A stretch of 13,531 nucleotides of DNA, from the NCBI GenBank assembly GCA_021839095.1, contig JAKCBU010000011.1, positions 1 through 13,531 on the forward strand, in the 5' to 3' direction. The DNA is from Pseudomonadota bacterium. Lineage in GTDB: Bacteria > Pseudomonadota > Gammaproteobacteria > Acidithiobacillales > Acidithiobacillaceae. The notes beneath the pieces were generated by a model. It was not told where the DNA came from, did no database searches, and saw only the letters and a list, made by a program, of their open reading frames with translations. A program made the position numbers and the translations under genes. Within the stretch, counting starts at the first letter, position 1; each line of letters starts with the position of its first letter. This document shows positions 7,602-13,531 of this stretch, piece after piece.

Positions 7602-7946
7602 ATGTGGATGATCATTTCTTTTGTGATAGCGGCACTGGCCGTCATTTTCGCGGTTCAGAATAGTGCATCCGCCACGATCCATTTCTTTTCATGGACCTTT
7701 GCGCAGTCTCAGGGCGTGGTTCTGCTCAGTGGATTTGTGGCGGGATTTGTCGCGAGCATACTGATCTATCTGCCCACGCACATCCGCAATAAGTTGAAAA
7801 TCCGCCGTCATGAACGGCGGTTGACGGATATCGAAGGCCAACTCAATGTGGAGCGGGGCAAACGGGAGTACATAGAAAGAGAGCACGCAGCCGCCCTGCG
7901 AATTCAGAAAGGCAACCATATGGCAACAGGCGGCGACCTCCCGTGA
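7602..7946 (+). CDS. LapA-family (DUF1049) inner membrane protein
   Basis: This 114-residue protein has two membrane segments (about 2-18 and 38-57). They are separated by a short FFSWTF-containing loop and followed by a basic, coiled-coil-like tail (about 62-102). This is the layout of LapA/YciS proteins. In E. coli LapA works with LapB in controlling lipopolysaccharide synthesis. The FAVQN segment after the first helix is typical. The ATG at 7602 has GGAGAAGG and a long G run upstream; a GTG at 7596 is an alternative. LapB is not a neighbour here. It follows ubiB after 58 bases on the same strand and may be co-transcribed. Function as a true LapA is inferred. Confidence 0.75.
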   Translation: MWMIISFVIAALAVIFAVQNSASATIHFFSWTFAQSQGVVLLSGFVAGFVASILIYLPTHIRNKLKIRRHERRLTDIEGQLNVERGKREYIEREHAAALRIQKGNHMATGGDLP

Positions 7947-7962
7947 AACGCTAGCTGGCGAA

Positions 7963-7986
7963 CCCCTCTTCGCGAGGCGCGAGGGG
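7963..7986. other. GC-rich hairpin in a convergent intergenic gap
   Basis: CCCCT and CGCG pair with CGCG and AGGGG around an AGG loop, with CTT bulged out. The hairpin lies between the end of the LapA-type gene and the end of the Sel1 gene, which converge here. No T run follows on either strand, so classic intrinsic termination is doubtful. It may be a transcript-end stabiliser or a weak two-way terminator. A smaller GGGCG/CGCCC hairpin is found at 8017-8031. Confidence 0.4.
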
Positions 7987-8043
7987 GGCACAACTCCCAC
8001 CGGATGAGAGCATGTTGGGCGTTACGCGCCCGCGAATGCAGAC

Positions 8044-8616
8044 TCAGGGCGTGATCGTGGTCTTTTTGTCAACGGCGACCACCGCTTGATAGTGCGGGTG
8101 TAAACGTGCCAGGGTTGCAAGATTACGCGTAGCTTGGGTATTTCCCAACGCCGCTGCCTTATGCCACCAGAAGGCGGCCTTGGCATAGTCCTGCGACACT
8201 CCCTGGCCCAAAAAATAAAGATTGCCCAGATTGTACTGAGCCGCGCTGATACCTTGCGCTGCCGCTTTCTGCCACCAATACACGGCCTTGCTTTCATCCT
8301 TGGGGACACCCTGGCCAAAGTAATACTGCATGCCCAGGTTGTATTCGGCCTTGGCGTAACCATGCGAGGCCGCTTTCTCAAACCACCGCACCGCCAAGTC
8401 ATAGTTTTGCGGAACTCCCTCACCGAGGGCGCAGCGTGTGCCAATGCTGTTCTCCAGCTTGGCCGTGGTCAGGTCGGCAGGTTGGGTAGTGGCGGTATCC
8501 TCCGAATCCCCCTTGGCGGCAGTCTGTGCTTCAGCGGCCGGCATGGCCAATACCAGCAGAGCCGCTCCGCACGCGACTCGACGGAGACTTTTATTGAAAC
8601 CACGATAGTTGCGCAT
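8044..8616 (-). CDS. Secreted Sel1-repeat protein
   Basis: This 190-residue protein starts at MRNYRGFNKS, with GGAG about 6 bases upstream. An 8-residue extension to 8640 has no better site. Residues 1-30 form a signal peptide with probable cleavage after AEA, so the product should be periplasmic. Three Sel1-like repeats of about 36 residues follow (about 52-87, 88-123, 124-159), each with the pattern LG..Y..GQGV..D..KA..W..KAA..G. A partial fourth (NTQATRNLATL) and a short tail complete it. Sel1 repeats form alpha-solenoids that mediate protein-protein contacts. The partner and role here are unknown. It lies 78 bases downstream of the DUF2934 gene on the same strand. Confidence 0.82.
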   Translation of the reverse strand: MRNYRGFNKSLRRVACGAALLVLAMPAAEAQTAAKGDSEDTATTQPADLTTAKLENSIGTRCALGEGVPQNYDLAVRWFEKAASHGYAKAEYNLGMQYYFGQGVPKDESKAVYWWQKAAAQGISAAQYNLGNLYFLGQGVSQDYAKAAFWWHKAAALGNTQATRNLATLARLHPHYQAVVAVDKKTTITP

Positions 8617-8638
8617 AGAAACTCCAAGTGGACCCGAC

Positions 8639-8661
8639 AATCTCTTTCGAGAGCAGAGATT
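8639..8661. repeat. 23-base inverted repeat upstream of the Sel1 gene
   Basis: Perfect 7-base arms AATCTCT and AGAGATT flank a 9-base centre. Within it CTCT-TTCG-AGAG (8642-8653) can form a competing hairpin with a UUCG tetraloop on the plus-strand sense. It sits 22 bases upstream of the Sel1-gene ATG, in the likely 5' leader. It may be an operator or an RNA structure affecting expression. Confidence 0.5.
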
Positions 8662-8694
8662 ACACCAAAAACCTCACGTATCGCCAGAACTTTT

Positions 8695-9039
8695 TTAGGT
8701 CGATTGCGCGTCGACCCAAGACTCCGCGGCGAACCAGTCCGCCTGACAATCGCCACCCACAAAACCACGCGCTTCGGCGATATAATAAGCCCGTTCGGCG
8801 ATCCTGCGCTGACGCTCTTCGGCGGACAGGGTGGGTACCGTGCTGCGCTTCCGGTTACGCGGGGTTCTGGCCGGCACCCCAAAGGCGCCCTCGCCTGATT
8901 TGCGCGCGCCGATTGCGTGCGTTTCAGGGGGAAGGGTGGGTGTCGCCGCTGTCGCCGGGCGGCGGATACGCGGTTTCTTGGGCTCTGCCGATATTTCCTT
9001 AGTCTTTCTTACCTGCGCTTTGGGCTGCGATTCCGTCAT
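8695..9039 (-). CDS. DUF2934-domain protein
   Basis: This 114-residue protein starts at MTESQPKAQVRKT, with AGGAG 8 bases upstream of the ATG at 9039; a longer frame to 9087 has no support. Residues 1-70 are rich in K, R, P, A and T and look disordered and strongly basic. Residues of about 72-111 carry the DUF2934 motif: RRIAERAYYIAEARGF, then GG..QADWFAAES. This small domain of unknown function is common in proteobacteria and often has such a charged tail. The tail may bind nucleic acid, but that is only a guess. A promoter is predicted upstream. Confidence 0.75.
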   Translation of the reverse strand: MTESQPKAQVRKTKEISAEPKKPRIRRPATAATPTLPPETHAIGARKSGEGAFGVPARTPRNRKRSTVPTLSAEERQRRIAERAYYIAEARGFVGGDCQADWFAAESWVDAQST

Positions 9040-9077
9040 GGCTCGACTCCTGGATGTGCCAAAGGATGACCCTATAG

Positions 9078-9106
9078 GTGATAGCACATGGCGTTTGATT
9101 TTTCAA
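9078..9106 (-). promoter_or_regulatory. Candidate sigma70 promoter for the DUF2934 gene
   Basis: TTGAAA (9101-9106, five of six matches) is followed after 17 bases by TATCAC (9078-9083, four of six). It is 38 bases from the -10 box to the start codon and lies in the 108-base gap after nusB. It suggests that the DUF2934 and Sel1 genes form a unit separate from the rib operon, although no strong terminator after nusB is visible. Confidence 0.5.
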
Positions 9107-9147
9107 AGCCCAAGCGAGCCCCGATTCGCGGGAGGAAGGGAGCGGGT

Positions 9148-9591
9148 TCAGCGTCCGGCCAGGGAGATTTCTGCATGCCGCCACCTCTGCGCCAACTTGT
9201 CGAGCACCGCGTTCACAAAACGGTGACCCTGTTCGGCGCCAAAATCTTTACCTAGTTCTATAGCCTCGTTGATGACCACTCGATAGGGTGTCTGCGGCTG
9301 GTCGCGTAACTCGTACGCAGCCAGGCGGAGAATGGCGCGTTCTACCCCGCTGATTTCATCGGCCCAGCGGCGATCTTGAACCTCCTGGGCAATAGCCGGG
9401 TCGAGTTCGGGAATTGCCGCGCAGACACCTTGCCAAAGGCACTTGAAAAAGGCGACATCGGCACCGTGCAGGCGCTCGGGATCGGTGGTGAACTGCGCTT
9501 CAATTTCGTCACAAGAGCCGGGGTTCACTTGCCACTGGTAGAGCGCCTGAACGGCGGCTTGACGCGCCAAACGGCGGCGGCTGATTTTCAT
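9148..9591 (-). CDS. nusB: Transcription antitermination factor NusB
   Basis: This 147-residue protein has a normal NusB length. NusB binds boxA RNA together with S10 (NusE) to build antitermination complexes on rRNA operons, and it also helps ribosome assembly. The basic start MKISRRRLARQAAVQALYQWQ is typical, as are the WADEISGVERAILRLAAYEL and YRVVINEAIELGKDFGAEQGHRFVNAVLDKLA helices. It follows ribH after 10 bases, the common ribH-nusB pairing. No clear Shine-Dalgarno site is seen before the ATG, so translation may depend on ribosomes terminating at the ribH stop. Confidence 0.95.
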   Translation of the reverse strand: MKISRRRLARQAAVQALYQWQVNPGSCDEIEAQFTTDPERLHGADVAFFKCLWQGVCAAIPELDPAIAQEVQDRRWADEISGVERAILRLAAYELRDQPQTPYRVVINEAIELGKDFGAEQGHRFVNAVLDKLAQRWRHAEISLAGR

Positions 9592-9601
9592 GAAGGACGC
9601 A

Positions 9602-10062
<461 letters not shown>

Positions 10063-10066
<4 letters not shown>

Positions 10067-11196
10067 GACTCATCCTCGGAAATCTCCTGAAAGGGCCGCT
10101 GGCCGACGATTTCCAGACCAAAACCGCCGATACCACGGTATTGAAACTGACTGTCACTGAGCACCACCGCCTGGCGTACCCCCAAATCGGAAAGTATCTG
10201 GGCACCGATGCCAAAGGTGCGCAAGACCCGACCGGCATCCCCCGCCTGACCGGGTCCTTTGGGCTTGTCAGGCAGTGCGGCGACTTCCCGAAGCAGTTCT
10301 TCGACACTTTCTTGATGGTGAAGGTAAACCAGCACCCCCCGGCCTTCCGCGGCGATGCGCTTCAGGGCAATGGTGTTCGGACTATGTTCCCCGGCGAAGA
10401 GTTCGCTCAGCATCTTGCCTACCTGCACCCGCACCAGCACGGGTTGATCCGCCGCCGCGATATCACCGAGAACGAGCGCGAAATGCGTTTCACGGGCCAC
10501 CCAGTCGCGATAAACGTGCAACTGGAATTCGCCATACGGGCTGCGCCATGGACCACTGGCCTCGCGCTGCACGATACGCTCGCGTTCGAGCCGATAACGG
10601 ATAAGATCGGCGATGGTGCCAATTTTGAGGCCATGCTCGGCAGCATAAGGGAGCAACTCTGGCAGGCGCGCCATCTCACCATCGGCGTTGAGAATCTCGC
10701 AGATCACCCCGGCCGGTTTGCAGCCTGCCAGCCGGGCGAGATCGACGGCCGCTTCCGTATGACCAGCACGGACCAGAACCCCTCCCGCTTCCGCCGCCAG
10801 CGGAAAGATATGGCCGGGCATCACGATATCCTCAGGACCCGCGTCGTCGGCAATGGCCGCCAAAATGGTCGTGGCACGATCCGCGGCGGAAATGCCGGTG
10901 GTGACCCCGCTGGCCGCTTCAATGGAAACGGTGAACGCCGTGCCCAGACTGGCGGTGTTGTGACGCACCATCTGCGGCAGACGCAACTGTTCGCAACGCT
11001 CGCGGGTGAGGGGCAGACAGACCAGGCCGCGTGCTTGGGAGACCATGAAATTAATGGCGGCAGGGGTCACAAACTCAGCCGCCATCATCAGATCGCCTTC
11101 ATTTTCACGGCCTTCATCGTCCATCAGGATCACCATGCGTCCGGCGGCGATGTCGGCGATGATCTCCTCTGCGGAACTGATCCTGGTACCACTCAT
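10063..11196 (-). CDS. ribBX: 3,4-dihydroxy-2-butanone-4-phosphate synthase with degenerate GTP cyclohydrolase II domain (RibBX type)
   Basis: This protein has 377 residues. The N-terminal half (about 1-205) is an intact RibB domain, which converts ribulose 5-phosphate to dihydroxybutanone phosphate. It keeps the acidic [11 protein letters not shown] loop (residues 26-36), GHIFPL, and [16 protein letters not shown]. The C-terminal half resembles RibA only in outline ([31 protein letters not shown]). The zinc-binding cysteines of the SEC..GD..GS.RCDCG motif and the GQEGRGIGL loop are absent, so GTP cyclohydrolase activity is not expected. This matches the RibBX class described in Proteobacteria. 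A separate ribA is therefore expected elsewhere. Both ends overlap their neighbours by four bases. Confidence 0.9.
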
Positions 11197-11849
11197 ACGG
11201 GGAACCCTTTTGCTGCCAGAAAATCGCGATCGATTTCGGATTTTAACCCGGAGCCGGGGCCTGTGACCACCCAGCGCTCCAGATAGCGGGCAAGAATATC
11301 CACCTCCAAATTAACGCATTGTCCAGACCGCCACTGCGCCGCCGTGGTTTGCGTCAGCGTATGTGGGATGAGATTGAACGAGAACAGATCCTCGCGGAGC
11401 GCGTTGACCGTCAGACTGATGCCATCCACACAGATGCTGCCCTTGGCCGCTATGTAGCGCAGCAAATCCCGCGGCGCGGCGATGGTGATCCCTTGCGAGC
11501 GGCCCGAGGACCATATTTCGCGAATAGACCCGACGCCATCCACATGACCGGCAACCAGGTGCCCCCCCAGGCGGTCCGCCAGACGCAGGGCCTTTTCCAG
11601 GTTGACGACGCTGCCGGACTGGAGATGGGCAAGGGTAGTCTTGTCGAGCGTCTCGCGGGACACATCCACGGTGAAGGCATCGCGCTGGAGATCTACCACC
11701 GTCAGGCAGACACCGGAAACGGCAATGCTGTCGCCCAGTCGCACGTCGCTGAGATCAAGACCGCCCGCGGCTATGGTCATTCGCAGATCACCATCCTGAA
11801 CCTGCATCCCGCGAATCCGCCCCAACGCCTGGATGATACCGGTGAACAT
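11193..11849 (-). CDS. ribE: Riboflavin synthase, alpha subunit
   Basis: This 218-residue protein catalyses the last step: two lumazine molecules yield one riboflavin. Two lumazine-binding repeats are visible, one starting at [10 protein letters not shown] and one near residue 98 (HLVAGHVDG). SGVCLTVVD in the first repeat is matched by [10 protein letters not shown] in the second. The start abuts ribD (3-base gap) and its end overlaps ribBX by four bases. The same enzyme is called ribC in older E. coli naming. A GGGAG lies 9 bases upstream, inside ribD. Confidence 0.95.
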   Translation of the reverse strand: MFTGIIQALGRIRGMQVQDGDLRMTIAAGGLDLSDVRLGDSIAVSGVCLTVVDLQRDAFTVDVSRETLDKTTLAHLQSGSVVNLEKALRLADRLGGHLVAGHVDGVGSIREIWSSGRSQGITIAAPRDLLRYIAAKGSICVDGISLTVNALREDLFSFNLIPHTLTQTTAAQWRSGQCVNLEVDILARYLERWVVTGPGSGLKSEIDRDFLAAKGFPV

Positions 11850-11852
11850 CTC

Positions 11853-12950
11853 TCAAGACTCCCGTGGACGCAGGGTCCACTTGCCATCGTCGCCCATCCG
11901 TTCCGTGCGGATAAGCGACCAACGGGGTATCTCCGCCAGCGTTGCATAAGGTCCGGCCGTCAGTACCGGTCGCGCATCCCGACCAAGAAGCAGGGGGGCG
12001 ACATAGAGCAGCCATTCATCGATCAAGCCGGCCTTGAAGAGGGCGGAGGCCAGGGTGGGACCAGATTCCACCAGTACTTCATTGACTTCCCGCCGGGCCA
12101 ACATCGTCATGAGCGCCGACAAGTCCAGACGCCCTCCCGCCCCGCCACAGGGCAACAATTCGGCGCCGGCGGCGCGCAGCGCCGCTTGCGCGGTCCTGGG
12201 CGCATCGGGATGGTGCACCACCCATGTGGGGCCGGGCGTCGCCAACAGCGCGGCGTCCGGGGGGGTGCGCAAGCGGGTGTCGAGGATGACCTTCACGGGA
12301 TAACGCCGCAATCCGCTCCCCAGACGGGGAGCGAGGCGCGGATTATCCGCCAACACCGTACCGACACCCGCCAGAATGGCGCTGGCGCGGGCCCGTTCCC
12401 GCTGCACGTCAGCGCGCGCAATTTCACCCGTCAGCCATTGGCTCTGCCCATCGGCAAGCGCAACCCGGCCATCCAGGCTCATGGCCTGTTTGAGACGTAT
12501 CCACGGACGGCCATGCCGCATGCGTTGCAGATACCCGGGGTTCAGGGCCTCCGCCTCCGCCGCCATACACCCCTCCTCGACCAGGATGCCTGCCGTCCGC
12601 AAGCGTTCCACTCCCCGCCCAGACACCAGCGGGTTGGGGTCGCGCATGGCGATCACCACGCGGGAAATCCCCGCGGCAATCAGAGCATCCGCGCAAGGGG
12701 GCGTGCGACCCTGATGGCTGCAGGGTTCCAAAGTGATGTAAGCGGTGGCTCCCCGCGCCGCAGCCCCCGCATCGCCCAGAGCGAAGACTTCGGCATGTGG
12801 CTCGCCGGCCCGCAAATGGGCACCACGACCGACCACCCGCCCCTCTTTGACCAGCAGAGCGCCTACCCGCGGATTGGGATGGGCGCCGTAAAGGCCCTGT
12901 TCCGCGACCGACAGCGCCTCGGCCATGAATACGGCGTCCTGGTCAGTCAT
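11853..12950 (-). CDS. ribD: Bifunctional riboflavin deaminase/reductase RibD
   Basis: The protein has 365 residues from this start. The N-terminal deaminase domain has the zinc site HAE (in [10 protein letters not shown]) and [11 protein letters not shown]. The C-terminal reductase domain has [29 protein letters not shown] and [14 protein letters not shown]. Together the two domains deaminate and then reduce the pyrimidine intermediate of riboflavin synthesis. The start is ambiguous: 12950 gives the family-like MTDQDAVFM, while 12971 (MGMIPRVM) adds 7 residues and has a slightly better AGAGAG site. The gene overlaps the nrdR end by 8 or 29 bases depending on the choice. Confidence 0.93.
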   Translation of the reverse strand: MTDQDAVFMAEALSVAEQGLYGAHPNPRVGALLVKEGRVVGRGAHLRAGEPHAEVFALGDAGAAARGATAYITLEPCSHQGRTPPCADALIAAGISRVVIAMRDPNPLVSGRGVERLRTAGILVEEGCMAAEAEALNPGYLQRMRHGRPWIRLKQAMSLDGRVALADGQSQWLTGEIARADVQRERARASAILAGVGTVLADNPRLAPRLGSGLRRYPVKVILDTRLRTPPDAALLATPGPTWVVHHPDAPRTAQAALRAAGAELLPCGGAGGRLDLSALMTMLARREVNEVLVESGPTLASALFKAGLIDEWLLYVAPLLLGRDARPVLTAGPYATLAEIPRWSLIRTERMGDDGKWTLRPRES

Positions 12951-13422
12951 CACGCGCGGAATCATCCCCATCGCTCTCTTTCATGCGCGCGATCTCGGCA
13001 CTGAACGCATCGACGTCCTCAAACCGCCGATAGACCGAAGCGAAACGCACGTAGGCAACCGGATCAAGATCACGCAGGGCCTCCATCACCAGTTCACCGA
13101 TAAGACGTGCGGGGATCTCCCGCTCGCCCCGTTCACGAATCCGCCGCTGAATCACTCGAACTGCCGCATCAACCCGCGCGGTGGCCACCGCGCGCTTACT
13201 CAATGCCCGGGTTAATCCGCGCAGCAGCTTGTCTTCGTTGAAGGGTTCCCGCCGCCCATCCGTCTTGACCACCATGGGGAGAGCCAGCTCAGGCCGCTCA
13301 TAGGTAGTGAAACGCTGCCCGCATCCGGGGCACTCGCGCCGCCGCCGCACACTCCCACCCTCGTCCGCCAGGCGGGAATCCGCCACGCGGGTGTCCGCAT
13401 AGGCGCAAAAAGGGCAACGCAC
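12943..13422 (-). CDS. nrdR: Transcriptional repressor NrdR
   Basis: This 159-residue protein has an N-terminal zinc ribbon (CPFC at 3-6 and CPGC further on) followed by an ATP-cone domain ([20 protein letters not shown]). NrdR represses ribonucleotide reductase genes according to the adenine nucleotide it binds. Its target NrdR boxes are not in this window. The start codon is GTG (13420-13422) and only 6 bases separate it from the glyA stop. The glyA-nrdR-ribD order is common in gammaproteobacteria. Its end overlaps ribD. The usual length is about 150, so the acidic DGDDSARDD tail is slightly longer than typical. Confidence 0.95.
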   Translation of the reverse strand: MRCPFCAYADTRVADSRLADEGGSVRRRRECPGCGQRFTTYERPELALPMVVKTDGRREPFNEDKLLRGLTRALSKRAVATARVDAAVRVIQRRIRERGEREIPARLIGELVMEALRDLDPVAYVRFASVYRRFEDVDAFSAEIARMKESDGDDSARDD

Positions 13423-13428
13423 GGAAGC

Positions 13429-13531
13429 CTAGCCGTACACCGGAAACTGACGACAAAGCGCTTTCATCTCCTCCTGAACGCGCTCCACCACCGCCGTGTC
13501 ACTGGTAGCGTCCAGCACGTCGGCGATCCCA
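13429..13531 (-). CDS. glyA: Serine hydroxymethyltransferase, C-terminal end only
   Basis: The last 34 codons of glyA run into the window edge; only the 3' part is present. The visible end reads GIADVLDATSDTAVVERVQE and continues EMKALCRQFPVYG, matching the C-terminus of bacterial GlyA, which interconverts serine and glycine with tetrahydrofolate. The stop is TAG. It is the upstream neighbour of nrdR by 6 bases and likely shares its transcript. The segment is short, but position and sequence agree. Confidence 0.85.
   Translation of the reverse strand, partial: GIADVLDATSDTAVVERVQEEMKALCRQFPVYG

Noticed and set aside
10141..11286. 381-codon plus-strand frame antisense to ribBX
   Set aside because: It is a shadow of codon bias in ribBX. 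The protein is rich in H, R, G and Q with no family features.
11319..13004. 561-codon open frame on the plus strand, antisense to ribE and ribD
   Set aside because: It is the mirror of well-supported riboflavin genes in GC-rich DNA. It has no recognisable domain and no credible ribosome binding site, and it crosses several real gene boundaries.

Overview
This window holds ordinary chromosomal core genes. It looks like an Acidithiobacillus-type proteobacterium (Acidithiobacillia, at the root of the Gammaproteobacteria). That placement rests on my recognition of the ribosomal protein sequences, on the glyA-nrdR-ribD-ribE-ribBX-ribH-nusB order and on a moderately high GC content. It is an inference from protein character; no search was run. 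No phage, transposon, CRISPR array or integrated element was seen. No intergenic gap exceeds about 185 bases.

Region 1 (1-4925, all minus strand) is a translation cluster. Read in the direction of transcription it runs tRNA-Tyr(GTA), tRNA-Gly(TCC), tRNA-Thr(GGT), tuf (EF-Tu), rpsJ, rplC, rplD, rplW, rplB, rpsS and rplV, and it leaves the window just before what should be rpsC. A strong stable-RNA promoter with a GC-rich discriminator lies directly upstream of tRNA-Tyr. The tuf stop and the rpsJ start overlap as TAATG. There is therefore no room for a classical S10 leader, and the whole set can be read as one transcript. This joins a tufB-like tRNA-tuf head to an S10 operon body, and it is the most unusual layout in the window.

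Region 2 (4926-7946, plus strand) starts with a 183-base divergent control region. It is followed by a secreted OmpA-family protein that lacks the usual peptidoglycan-binding aspartate, then a rho-independent terminator, then ubiB (ubiquinone biosynthesis) and a small LapA-type membrane protein.

Region 3 (7947-9039) has a hairpin-containing convergent gap. After it come two minus-strand genes, a secreted three-repeat Sel1-like protein and a DUF2934 protein with a basic tail. A 23-base inverted repeat lies upstream of the Sel1 gene.

Region 4 (9148-13531, minus strand) is a compact operon. It runs from the 3' end of glyA through nrdR, ribD, ribE, ribBX and ribH to nusB, with 4-base ATGA overlaps or gaps of about 10 bases or less. 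It makes riboflavin from the GTP-derived pyrimidine and from ribulose 5-phosphate. The GTP cyclohydrolase II half of the bifunctional RibBA protein is degenerate here (RibBX type), so the first pathway step must be encoded elsewhere.

I did not find a previously undescribed biological system. The notable points are the tRNA-tuf-S10 fusion, the coupled tuf/rpsJ junction, the atypical OmpA domain and the degenerate RibA domain.
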